Positions 1-7,064 are shown, counted from the stretch's first letter. The stretch: 8,035 bases of DNA from CAZSSM01 sp964609385 (GCA_964609385.1 CAZSSM010000159.1:1-8035); one strand, 5' to 3'. The notes: a model not told the origin generated them from the letters alone. Made by a program: numbers and translations.

Positions 1-149
1 ATCGACGAGTAAAAACGGCCGGAAAGTCGGGGACGGAAAGTCCTGGGATGTCGGTTGGGAGCATGGCCGCGGGACGACCGGGGCTCACACACAACCTTCA
101 TCGTTCGAGCCATCGACTATTCGCAATTCTCGGCAATATACATGCATAA

Positions 150-171
150 TTGATAGAAATTTATTTATCAA
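150..171. promoter_or_regulatory. AT-rich operator-like palindrome
   Basis: The half-sites TTGATA (150-155) and TATCAA (166-171) are perfect reverse complements separated by 10 bases (gaaatttatt). The spacing and dyad symmetry resemble a dimeric repressor site. It lies about 230 bases upstream of the PEP-CTERM gene that starts at 403. No regulator is identifiable in the window, so binding is only an inference. AT-rich DNA produces such palindromes by chance fairly often. Confidence 0.25.
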
Positions 172-311
172 GCGTCATCGAATGTTGAGGGTTAGCTCAC
201 ATCGAGATCGGAACAAAGATGGCCTATCCGCGCGATCGGAACCGGCGTCCGAGTCGATTGGCACGATCCATCCAATCACACTTCAAAGAAATCGAGGCTT
301 CCTGAAAACCT

Positions 312-341
312 TTGACTTCACTTCATCAGGAAAACTAGACT
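312..341 (+). promoter_or_regulatory. Possible sigma70-type promoter for the first PEP-CTERM gene
   Basis: TTGACT at 312-317 matches the -35 consensus at 5 of 6 bases, and TAGACT at 336-341 matches the -10 consensus at 4 of 6. The spacer is 18 bases. The implied transcript would start about 55 bases upstream of the ATG at 403. Planctomycete promoters are poorly characterised, so this is a weak call from consensus matching alone. Confidence 0.3.
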
Positions 342-402
342 CATTCACCTGCTCGAGCGTCCTCGCCGTCTCTCCATTCGACTGGGTTTCGAGATTCCAC
401 CC

Positions 403-1065
403 ATGTTCCGAATACTTCTCAACGGCCTGATCGCATTGTGTGCGTCTCTACCCGCCAGTGCCAGCGTGTTCTTCGACAACGGTCCGCCGGACCTGATGTC
501 GGCCCGCACGAGCGATTTCGACGTCGGCGACCAGGTCGCCGACGATTTCGCCCTGACCGAAGCGGTCGTTGACGGATTCTTCGTCCGTTGGTTCGGGGTC
601 TACTTCGACCCCGTCACTCAACTACCTGGAAACCCGGCCAGTCCCGACGACTTCGTCGTTCGCCTGTTCAACGATGAGGGCGGGATGCCGGAGACCGACC
701 CGTTCTTTCAACAGGGCGCGGGGGATGTCGGTCGAACGTTGACCGGCCAACAGCTCCGCGTCGGGCCTTTCGCCTTCGAGATTTACGAATATGTTGCCGA
801 GGTCGACCCGTCCGGCCTCGAGGCGAACACCACCTACTGGTTGTCCATCGTCAACGACACCTCAGCGGACGTCGGCAACAATTGGGCCTGGACGACGAGC
901 GTGCCCATGACCGGGAACGCGCAGGGTCGGGCAGCCGATGCGAGTCCTTGGTTGGCGGATAATGGCGAACTCGCCTTCCAATTCGTGATCCCGGAACCCG
1001 GAAGCGCCACGCTTGCGGTGATCGGCCTGTTGGGATCCGTCGCCCTGCGCCGACGATCGGCCTGA
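403..1065 (+). CDS. Secreted PEP-CTERM sorting-domain protein
   Basis: This gene encodes a 220-residue exported protein of unknown function. Residues 1-20 form a Sec signal peptide: a short Arg-containing start, a hydrophobic stretch (LLNGLIALCASLPASA), and likely cleavage after ASA near residue 20. The mature part (about 21-195) is acidic and rich in Asp, Phe and Trp. It contains NTTYWLSIVND around 142-152 and an NNWAWTTS stretch at 159-166, a pattern I associate with beta-rich planctomycete PEP-CTERM proteins. The tail is IPEPGS (196-201), a hydrophobic segment, then LRRRSA. This is the tripartite PEP-CTERM signal normally processed by an exosortase, which is not encoded in this window. No strong Shine-Dalgarno precedes the ATG, but this start gives a complete signal peptide. 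The gene converges on the LEPR-XLL gene. The sorting class is secure; the molecular role is unknown. Confidence 0.9.
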   Translation: MFRILLNGLIALCASLPASASVFFDNGPPDLMSARTSDFDVGDQVADDFALTEAVVDGFFVRWFGVYFDPVTQLPGNPASPDDFVVRLFNDEGGMPETDPFFQQGAGDVGRTLTGQQLRVGPFAFEIYEYVAEVDPSGLEANTTYWLSIVNDTSADVGNNWAWTTSVPMTGNAQGRAADASPWLADNGELAFQFVIPEPGSATLAVIGLLGSVALRRRSA

Positions 1066-1083
1066 GCGAGTCATCGACGGATC

Positions 1084-1116
1084 GGCCGGCCGGACCGTTT
1101 GACGACCGAGCCGGCC
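1084..1116. terminator. Hairpin between convergent genes, possible bidirectional terminator
   Basis: GGCCGGC (1084-1090) pairs exactly with GCCGGCC (1110-1116). The stem continues with CGG (1091-1093) pairing CCG (1106-1108) past one bulged A at 1109, giving about 10 GC-rich pairs and a 12-base loop. It sits in the 67-base gap between two convergent genes, where a shared terminator is expected. Neither side has a T-run, so it is not a textbook intrinsic terminator. Confidence 0.45.
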
Positions 1117-1132
1117 TTGCAAGCCTCAGGAG

Positions 1133-2044
1133 TCACCCCTCGCAGGACAGGCAGGCCCAGCTGTCGGGGCGATCGGCGACGTCTTCGCCCCGACCCCCGT
1201 CGATCAGGCCGTTGACGACGATCCGCGAATCGACCGAGATCCGATCGTCGCCATCCAGGGCCAAGAGGACCACCAGGTCGTCGAGGTCGACCCGCAGGCG
1301 ATCCGTGTCCCCATCCTCCTCCTGGACAGCGGTCCGCCGGACGACGATCTCGGAGCGTCGCGCGGGGTCGACCCGCTCGAAGAGTTCGAGGCGGTCGTCG
1401 CCGTCGGTCCCCAAGACCTCGATCCGATCGGCACCTTTGTCACCGGAGAGGAGATCGTCACCGGACCCGCCCCGGAGCGTATCGTTGGCCGGGCCGCCCC
1501 AGAGATTGTCAGCGCCGGGCCCACCGTCAAGTCGGTCCGGACCGATCAGCCCTCGGAGCCGGTCCGATCCCTCGTCACCCCATAACGCGTCGGCTCCTTG
1601 ATTCCCCTTCAGCGTGTCGTCGCCGAGTCCTCCATGGATCATGTCGGGGCCTTTGCCGCCGTTGATCCGATCGTCGCCCGAGCCCCCGAACGCGACGTCG
1701 GCGCCCGGGCCGAGGTCGACCACCAATGGTGTCGCCACATCGTCCCGGACCATCAGAAAGTCGTCGCCTGCGCCCGCGTCGATCTCGATCCGCTCGACGG
1801 GAGCGAAGGGACCGTAGACCCAGCCGTTGAGGACCACGATCGCGTGCCCGTCGATCGACGACACCAAAATGTCATCGTCGCGATCGGTTCCCAAGACGGT
1901 CACGACTTGTTCGTTCCCGAGGACGGGCGCGGGGACCTGATCGGCCGACAACAGGGTCCTCGGCTCTAATGGCAACAGGTTCGGTGGATAGGACTTCGGG
2001 CATGGGGTCACCGCTCGTCGACGAGTCGGTCGGATCGTCGGCAT
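1133..2044 (-). CDS. LEPR-XLL motif protein with RTX-like calcium-binding nonapeptide repeats
   Basis: This is a 303-residue predicted surface protein. A basic N-terminus (PTRRR at 6-10) precedes LEPRTLLSA at residues 26-34. That motif typically lies near the N-terminus of large planctomycete extracellular proteins and defines the LEPR-XLL class. A beta-rich linker (about 40-118) is followed by about ten nonapeptide units at 119-208, such as GSGDDRING, GLGDDTLKG and GPGADNLWG. These match the GGxGxDxLx consensus of haemolysin-type repeats, which bind calcium in a parallel beta-roll. The C-terminal 100 residues are acidic and end with SWACLSCEG, placing Cys298 and Cys301 in a CxxC pair close to the stop. 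GGAG at 2054-2057 lies 9 bases before the ATG and supports this start. The protein is short for its class. It lies 97 bases downstream of the membrane protein gene on the same strand. Calcium binding is inferred from the repeats; substrate or partner is unknown. Confidence 0.9.
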   Translation of the reverse strand: MPTIRPTRRRAVTPCPKSYPPNLLPLEPRTLLSADQVPAPVLGNEQVVTVLGTDRDDDILVSSIDGHAIVVLNGWVYGPFAPVERIEIDAGAGDDFLMVRDDVATPLVVDLGPGADVAFGGSGDDRINGGKGPDMIHGGLGDDTLKGNQGADALWGDEGSDRLRGLIGPDRLDGGPGADNLWGGPANDTLRGGSGDDLLSGDKGADRIEVLGTDGDDRLELFERVDPARRSEIVVRRTAVQEEDGDTDRLRVDLDDLVVLLALDGDDRISVDSRIVVNGLIDGGRGEDVADRPDSWACLSCEG

Positions 2045-2059
2045 CGTCGCGTGCTCCAG

Positions 2060-2096
2060 GGCTGAGAGCGTTCGGGAAGATAAGTCAGTCTCAGCC
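2060..2096 (-). promoter_or_regulatory. Inverted repeat just upstream of the LEPR-XLL ribosome binding site
   Basis: GGCTGAGA (2060-2067) and TCTCAGCC (2089-2096) are exact reverse complements, 8 base pairs with a 21-base loop. On the minus strand the hairpin ends two bases before the GGAG Shine-Dalgarno at 2057-2054. It could be a weak terminator for the upstream membrane protein gene, a structure affecting translation of the LEPR-XLL gene, or a protein site. A smaller hairpin, TTGAG/CTCAA at 2111-2125, lies in the same gap. No T-run follows either one. Confidence 0.35.
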
Positions 2097-2141
2097 TAGA
2101 GCGCCGATCGTTGAGTGGACCTCAATGAAGTCCTCGATGAT

Positions 2142-5138
2142 TCAGCGGTTCGATCCGAAGAGTTCGAGGACGCCGTTGACAACGCGTCGCGCGATCGGAT
2201 CGGACTCCCCGTCGCGTTGGAGGATCTCCCGGGCGCGGAGGGCCGACGCGACGGCTTGTTCCGGATCGCCGGCCTCGACAGCCACCTGCATCAAGCCGTA
2301 TTGGGCCTCGAACAGGTCGGGCTCGAGGTCGAGGGCGGCCTCGAAGCCGGCCCGCGCCCGATCGAGTCGGCCCTGGATCAGCTCGGTGTGCGCGACGCGG
2401 GTCTCGCGGAGGGCCGGCCGGGGCGGATCCCCGGCGTCGGGTCGCAACCAGGTCTCCCGAGCCGCTTCGGGATCACCCAGATGGAGCCGGAGGACCGCCA
2501 ACCGATCGATCTCCGACCAGGGCGGCGGCGTCTCGCGGTAGGCCTCCTCAAGCACCTCGGCGGCAAGCTCCACACGGCCTTGGTCGAGCAGGAGTTCGAC
2601 CCGCTCGTCCAACTCAGCGCGATTGGACCAGTCGGTCGGCGGGCTCTCCTCAAGGAAGCCCTCCAGCTCCCTGACGCGCTGGACGGACTCGGCGATGAAC
2701 CGGGCCTGACTCGGGTTGATCGGTACGAGTTCGGCCAGGATGCGACGGACCTCCAGTTCCGCCGCGTTCATGCCCCGCGCTTGGTAGAGGTTGGCCAGTG
2801 AGAAGAGGCTCAGGAAGTCGTCCCGATCGCGTTGCCAGGCCTCGCGGAACTGATAGGTGGCCCGAACGACGCTCAGGTCGAACGCGGGGTCGAAAGGGCG
2901 TCGGTAGCGACCGGACTGGCCGACCGCCCCGGTTGGGTCGTCGAGCAGCGAGAACTGGCCGAGGAGCTTGAGCGGGCCGATCGCTTCAGGGTCCTGACGG
3001 CCCGCGCGTCCGGCATGCGCGCGGCCGAGCAGGAGCAGCGGTCGGATCTGCGAGGAGTTGGCCTGTCGGCTCGCCATCATCGCCCCCAGGCCGTAGAGCG
3101 TCCGCGCTGAGGCCTCCAACGTCGAGGCGTCCCGAAGCCCCAAGGTCCCGGGGTCATCGGCCAGGAAGAGACGTAAAAAGTCGACCTCATACGCACGGAC
3201 CGCGCCAACATACGCCCGATGAACGAACAGCAAGGCGACCGGGTCGTAATGGACGCAGCGCCAATCGCGATGCCGGAGCAGGGACGCCGAGATCTCCTGG
3301 AACTCGGGCCGGTTGTCGACCAGGACGGCGGGCCGCTGTAGGTCGTCCAGCCTCGATGTCCAACCAGGCCGATTCGAGGCGATCTCCTCTTGGAGAGCCC
3401 GGTAGGACAGGTAAATCTCCGGGCCAATCACCTCGAGTCGAGCGTCGGCGTAGACCTTCCGCTCGGGTCCGTGCTGGTATTCGTAGAGCGCTGCGTGGCC
3501 GAGATGGAAGACTAGGGCGCGATCGGGCATTCCGGGACGACCGGCCGCCTCAACGGCCCCTTCGGCATGCCAGAGCCGCTCGTGACCCAGGCCGATCGTC
3601 CGACCCTGGTCGGAAATCCGGTAATAGAGCCCGGAGACGACCAGGCCGAAGGTCACGCCCAAGGCGGTGAACGCCAAGAGACGACCGACCGCCTCGACGA
3701 TCCCAGCGCCGGGCGTGTCGCCCCCGTCGACGGCTCGGCCGGCGCCTCGAGCGTTGAGGGCGGCGACCCACTCGCCGAAGCTCCAGGCCGTCACCGCCCC
3801 GAAGACGGCGGCGAACTGGTGACTGTTCCTCGTGGCTTGCAGGCTCAGGTAGCCGAACCCGATCAGCAGAACCAGCCGAAAGATCGAGAACCGCCAGGTC
3901 GCCCCGTCCGACTCGGACGACCGCTCGGTCCGCGTTGAGGATCGGCCGCTGGGCTTGGCCTTCGAGGTCGTTGCGGATCCCTTCGGATTTTCCTTTGCCT
4001 TGCGTTTGGTCTTGGCCTTGGTCGACTTGGTTCGCTCCGACGACCGGGCGTTCGGCCGTTCGCGTGACCGACGGCCGTCTCCGTCGGCGTCCGGGGTTGC
4101 CTTGGACGGGCTTCGACCGCGGACCAGCGATTCGACGCCACGCGCCAACAACCAGGCCGTCGGCACGATCATGCTCAAGGCGCCCAGGGCCAAGGTGACC
4201 AAGTGCAACTGTAAGGGCAGAGGGAACTCGGGGAACCGCGCCACGAGAAACCCCGAGTACCGCAACAAGTAGCCCGGATCCTCGGTCAGAACCTCCAGGA
4301 GACCGCCCGGCCCGTTCGGCGTGTCGAACCCACGCGCCTCGAGGAACGTCGGGATGCTCTGAAGCTCGGCGATCTCCCGGCTGAAGACCGGCGTGTTGAG
4401 CGTGCCCAGCAACTCCAACGGGTAGAGCGTCCCGGTCAAGCCGTAGGGGTTGATCAGGCAGGCCAAGACGGCCAACAACGACGACGAGCCGACCTGGAGC
4501 CACCAGCCTCGACGCTCCGATCGCAGGCTCCCCGGCCTCAAGGCGGCGTCGAAGAGGGCCAAGCCGATCAGGAACGGCCCAAAGATGAACAGCCCCTGCA
4601 CATTGACCCAGAGCAGTTGGATCAACGGTAAGAGCCAGGCCAGCGCCGGCCGACGCTCCCAACGGCTCAGGATCGCCAGGAATCCCGCCAAGTAGAGCAG
4701 TGTCAGAGTCTCGGGCCGGAGGTAGTTGCGCCCCGAGAGCACAAGGAGGGCCGGCAACCAGGCCAGGACCATCACCCAGACCGGCCACTCGCGTCGCCTG
4801 GCGGTGATCAGCAACAGCAGCGCCGAGGCGGTGACAGCGCACTTGGCCAGGATCAGGCCGCGGATCCCGAACGTCTCATGGCCCAGGCTCAGCAGGACCT
4901 GAAACGTCCAGTGGAGGTCGATCCACGGACGCCCTTCGGCCATGAACGTGTAGACGTCGACCTCGGGGACCCGACCGGTCTGACGGATCAGGTCGCCGGT
5001 CCGCAGGTGCCACCAGTAGTCGGTGTTCCGATTGGGGAAAATCCCCAGGACGAAGGCCAGGGTGAAGAACCCGGCGATCAGGGCGAAGTCCGCCAGCCGA
5101 CGGGCCAGAGGACCGGCCCAACCAGGCGCGGCGGTCAT
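2142..5138 (-). CDS. Multi-pass membrane protein with GT-C-like N-terminal module and C-terminal TPR repeats
   Basis: This gene encodes 998 residues. The N-terminal half is a multi-pass membrane module, with hydrophobic segments near 15-34, 96-111, 119-136, 141-157, 164-196, 213-232, 310-333, 417-434, 441-461 and 484-505. NTDYWWHLRTGDLI (38-51), in the first extracytoplasmic loop, is the D-x-WWHL-x-G signature of a broad bacterial family resembling GT-C-fold glycosyltransferases of the PMT/ArnT type; its acidic residue sits where such enzymes place a catalytic or metal-binding Asp. A basic, Lys/Arg/Ser/Thr-rich linker of about 70 residues (342-412) interrupts the membrane part. The soluble region has KVYADARLEV (561-570) and a block with LVDNRPEF (606-613) and YDPVALLFVHR (631-641), both familiar from this family. 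TPR-like helix pairs occupy about 768-975. Upstream of the ATG only weak purine signals are visible. It may be co-transcribed with the LEPR-XLL gene. Lipid-linked sugar transfer or envelope biogenesis is plausible, but no substrate can be named. Confidence 0.85.
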   Translation of the reverse strand: MTAAPGWAGPLARRLADFALIAGFFTLAFVLGIFPNRNTDYWWHLRTGDLIRQTGRVPEVDVYTFMAEGRPWIDLHWTFQVLLSLGHETFGIRGLILAKCAVTASALLLLITARRREWPVWVMVLAWLPALLVLSGRNYLRPETLTLLYLAGFLAILSRWERRPALAWLLPLIQLLWVNVQGLFIFGPFLIGLALFDAALRPGSLRSERRGWWLQVGSSSLLAVLACLINPYGLTGTLYPLELLGTLNTPVFSREIAELQSIPTFLEARGFDTPNGPGGLLEVLTEDPGYLLRYSGFLVARFPEFPLPLQLHLVTLALGALSMIVPTAWLLARGVESLVRGRSPSKATPDADGDGRRSRERPNARSSERTKSTKAKTKRKAKENPKGSATTSKAKPSGRSSTRTERSSESDGATWRFSIFRLVLLIGFGYLSLQATRNSHQFAAVFGAVTAWSFGEWVAALNARGAGRAVDGGDTPGAGIVEAVGRLLAFTALGVTFGLVVSGLYYRISDQGRTIGLGHERLWHAEGAVEAAGRPGMPDRALVFHLGHAALYEYQHGPERKVYADARLEVIGPEIYLSYRALQEEIASNRPGWTSRLDDLQRPAVLVDNRPEFQEISASLLRHRDWRCVHYDPVALLFVHRAYVGAVRAYEVDFLRLFLADDPGTLGLRDASTLEASARTLYGLGAMMASRQANSSQIRPLLLLGRAHAGRAGRQDPEAIGPLKLLGQFSLLDDPTGAVGQSGRYRRPFDPAFDLSVVRATYQFREAWQRDRDDFLSLFSLANLYQARGMNAAELEVRRILAELVPINPSQARFIAESVQRVRELEGFLEESPPTDWSNRAELDERVELLLDQGRVELAAEVLEEAYRETPPPWSEIDRLAVLRLHLGDPEAARETWLRPDAGDPPRPALRETRVAHTELIQGRLDRARAGFEAALDLEPDLFEAQYGLMQVAVEAGDPEQAVASALRAREILQRDGESDPIARRVVNGVLELFGSNR

Positions 5139-5226
5139 GAGAACGGGGGACCTATCGAAGGACGTGACGAAGGAGTTCGCGGACGTCCCACGAGTCTAGC
5201 CCAGCCACGAGATCACGGTCGAGTTG
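5139..5226. other. Divergent intergenic spacer upstream of the membrane protein gene
   Basis: This short spacer must contain the start signals of the minus-strand membrane protein gene, but I find no good -35/-10 pair or strong Shine-Dalgarno. An in-frame TAG at 5197-5199 closes the reading frame of the recombinase relic on its upstream side. I could not recognise any N-terminal (core-binding) part of a recombinase here. Confidence 0.4.
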
Positions 5227-5708
5227 AACCAGGTCACCGACCACCCAACAACATGGTGTGGACCTCAGAATCCCAATTCCAACCACGCCCAGTTTTTCCC
5301 GAGAGCTTCTGCCGATCCAGTCGACGAGACCCAGGCTCGGGCCCGCGAACTGCTCGCCATTCCCGATGCCGAGACCATGCTCGTGCATTGGGACCAGGCG
5401 ATCTTGCATACGTTCCTCTACGTCACGGTTTGCATCGCCATCGCCTGCCGGCTCGACGTCGAGAACCTCCGCCATGACGACGACGAGAACACCCTCCAAA
5501 ACCGCCTCAAGGGTAACAAGGTCATGGTCATCGGGCTCAATACAAGGTTGCCCAGGCCATCGAGGACTACCTCGGGCGGGCCGGGATCCAATCGAGGGCG
5601 ATGTTCCGGGCTCGGCTCAATTCGCGGAGCACGAAGCTCGGCCCAGGCCGGATGTCGACTTCGTCGATATATCGGCTGACAACAATCATTATTACGGTTT
5701 ATTCCTAG
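5227..5708 (+). pseudogene. Decayed tyrosine recombinase (phage-type integrase) fragment
   Basis: Two plus-strand frames together resemble the first half of a tyrosine recombinase catalytic domain. The first part (frame of 5227, to about 5540) reads DETQARARELLA, then a QAILHTFLYVTV helix, then a strand region with KGNKVMVIGL, like the KGGKxREIPV beta-hairpin carrying the catalytic Lys. The second part, one frame away (5541-5708), reads YKVAQAIEDYLGRAGI and FRARLNSRSTKLGPGRMS, matching the usual Y-L-x-x-A-G-I and F-R-x-R regions. One missing base near 5540 would rejoin them. The catalytic Arg expected after the LYVTV helix appears to be Cys (TGC, one C-to-T change from CGC). The frame stops at TAG 5706-5708, before the HxxR, H and Tyr motifs. 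The N-terminal core-binding domain is also missing. It is therefore a non-functional relic of an integrated element. The family call rests on motif order, not an alignment. Confidence 0.65.
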
Positions 5709-6026
5709 TTGTAGTTTGTAGGGCCTTGAACGACCGTTGGTCCTCGGGTGATATATTCAGACTCGGACATAAAGATCACAAGCTTGGCACACACGCTATC
5801 CAATCCAATCATAAATCAAATTATCCATAAAAATTTATCATATGTTGAAATCAATTCATTCGATGCCATCCTTGCGCAACCCGCGGCCGTTACGTTCCTG
5901 CGACGTGGCTGGAGGTGCCGGAGCCGGCCACCCGACGGCAGGCCGATGTCGCTCGCCTGTGAGTACGCAGGCACAGTCAACCCGCGTGCCACGCTTCACG
6001 TGGTTTTACGAAGTCTCGAAGCAACC
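5709..6026. other. Intergenic region with AT-rich island, no supported gene
   Basis: Bases about 5750-5870 are markedly AT-rich compared with the flanking genes and include a near-palindrome, ATAAA-aa-TTTAT (5827-5838). From about 5880 the sequence becomes GC-rich again. Several short open frames cross this part, one carrying TWLEVPEPATRRQADVARL before a stop at about 5963. None has a start signal or a recognisable full domain. This could be further debris of the element that left the recombinase relic; otherwise I see nothing definable. Confidence 0.4.
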
Positions 6027-6048
6027 CCACCGCCTTCCGACGGCGGGG
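6027..6048 (-). terminator. Putative terminator of the beta-propeller PEP-CTERM gene
   Basis: On the minus strand, 15 bases past the stop codon, CCCCGCC pairs with GGCGG-T-GG around a 7-base loop, giving 7 GC-rich pairs with one bulge. The following sequence (GGTTGCTTC) has only a weak U-rich character. The position directly after the stop codon and the stem strength support a terminator, but without a clear U-run the call is moderate. Confidence 0.45.
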
Positions 6049-6062
6049 ATGCCGGGAAAGGG

Positions 6063-7064
6063 TCAGACGGTGCGTCGGCGGCTTAGCAGTAGCAGCCCGA
6101 GGCCGCCGATGCCGAGCAGCACGACGCTGGTCGGCTCGGGGACAACGGGGCTATTGCCGGTGTAGAGGATGCCGATCGGGGCACGCACGGCGGCCTCGGG
6201 GAATTCGATGAATTCGACAAAATCGCCCGAAGCGTCCCAGATGAAGACACCGTTACCATCAGCAGAACCGAGAGTCCCTTGGTTGGTCGCGTAAACGTCG
6301 CCGTTTGGGCCGCGGGTGACGCCGACCGACGTCCTCATTTCCGGGAATCCGTCGGGGACTTCGAAGCTGCGGATAAAGTTGCCGTCGATGTCACGTTCAT
6401 AAACCTTATCGGAGTCGATATCAACGGTGAGCACGGTATCTGTGTTGGGGTCGTAGAACATGGAGACCGCGGTGACCTGCCCGTTGTCGAGGGGAATCGT
6501 GCCGGACTGGACACCGGTGTCGAGATCGAAGATGTTGATGAATCCCCGCGGAGGAAGGCCAAATCCCCCGCCCCAGAACACGCCACCGGGGAGCACGGCA
6601 ACGCCGTCGTAATCCCCCTCGGCCCAAACCCTGACGGTCTCTCCGGTCGGGGTGAACTCCAAGAGACCCCCTCCCGTGCTTTGCGTGCCGACATAGTAGT
6701 TCCCCGAAGGACCGACCTTCAGGTCGATGGCCGCACCAAGATCGTCATTGAAAAAGCTCAGTTCGGGAACCAGCTCGCCCGCGGAGTTATAGACACGCAC
6801 TTCGCCATTCACACTGGTGGCAACCACCCGCCCCGCGGCGTCGAAGTCCATGCCAGAGACTCCGTTGAAGTTCGTGTCGAGGAAGCCCTTGAACGTGCGG
6901 TCGCTGTCGAAGACGGCAATATTGTCGGAGAGAAAGCCGGAGACAATGAAGTCATCGAAGTCGAACGGGACGGCCTCAGCCGTGGGCGAACCAACACTGA
7001 GAATCATACCCACGACGGCGAGCAAGCCGTAAGTAGGTGCAACGGAACGGGAATAGAGATTCAC
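6063..7064 (-). CDS. Secreted beta-propeller-like PEP-CTERM protein
   Basis: This gene encodes a 333-residue exported protein starting at GTG 7064. AGAAGGG (minus strand, 7077-7071) ends 6 bases before that GTG. The frame is open to an ATG at 7214, but the extra 50 residues are basic and would bury the signal peptide. Residues 1-31 form the signal peptide (a LLAVVGMILSVG core, likely cut after AEA). Residues 34-290 contain about six repeats, with short beta-strand pairs such as VSGMDFDAAGRVVATS (69-84), AIDLKVGPSGNYYVGT (112-127) and SVGVTRGPNGDVYATN (246-261). These resemble NHL or SMP-30-like six-bladed propellers. The tail is VPEPTS (308-313), a Leu/Gly-rich helix and SRRRTV, a canonical PEP-CTERM signal for exosortase processing. 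No enzyme active site is evident. The propeller probably mediates binding at the cell surface or in extracellular matrix; the ligand is unknown. The neighbours do not form an operon with it. Confidence 0.9.
   Translation of the reverse strand: MNLYSRSVAPTYGLLAVVGMILSVGSPTAEAVPFDFDDFIVSGFLSDNIAVFDSDRTFKGFLDTNFNGVSGMDFDAAGRVVATSVNGEVRVYNSAGELVPELSFFNDDLGAAIDLKVGPSGNYYVGTQSTGGGLLEFTPTGETVRVWAEGDYDGVAVLPGGVFWGGGFGLPPRGFINIFDLDTGVQSGTIPLDNGQVTAVSMFYDPNTDTVLTVDIDSDKVYERDIDGNFIRSFEVPDGFPEMRTSVGVTRGPNGDVYATNQGTLGSADGNGVFIWDASGDFVEFIEFPEAAVRAPIGILYTGNSPVVPEPTSVVLLGIGGLGLLLLSRRRTV

Larger units (their letters stand above)
1..402. other. Left-edge intergenic region, no supported gene
   Basis: No convincing coding sequence was found here. 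The first 12 bases read Ile-Asp-Glu-stop in frame 1 and could be the 3' end of a plus-strand gene outside the window, but three codons prove nothing. A 9-base direct repeat, cggaaagtc, occurs at 20-28 and 34-42. Bases 130-175 form an AT-rich island in otherwise GC-rich DNA. An 82-codon open frame at 182-430 runs into the next gene in another frame; it has no recognisable domain or Shine-Dalgarno, and I treat it as spurious. Confidence 0.5.

Noticed and set aside
182..430. 82-codon plus-strand open frame overlapping the start of the first PEP-CTERM gene
   Set aside because: No domain, no ribosome site, low-complexity basic/Ser composition, and it overlaps a well-supported gene in another frame.
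862..1122. Minus-strand frame opposite the end of the first PEP-CTERM gene
   Set aside because: Arg/Gly-rich shadow of a GC-rich gene, with no recognisable motif.
1598..1969. 123-residue plus-strand frame antisense to the LEPR-XLL gene
   Set aside because: Its Asp/Val/Arg pattern is the antisense reflection of the repeated GGxGxD codons; the minus-strand protein is clearly the real one.
3550..4842. 430-codon minus-strand frame inside the membrane protein gene
   Set aside because: It is a +1/-1 shadow of the 998-residue gene, very Arg/Pro/Gly-rich, without membrane segments or known motifs.
4878..5477. 199-residue plus-strand frame spanning the membrane protein start and the recombinase relic
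   Set aside because: Antisense shadow in its first part and off-frame from the recombinase similarity in the second.
5152..5499. 115-residue minus-strand frame over the recombinase relic
   Set aside because: The plus-strand frames show recombinase-like motifs; the antisense frame has no domain and lies in the expected promoter region of the membrane protein gene.
5842..6165. Plus-strand frame running from the AT-rich island into the propeller gene 3' end
   Set aside because: Overlaps the PEP-CTERM tail and terminator antisense, lacks a ribosome site, and has no recognisable domain.
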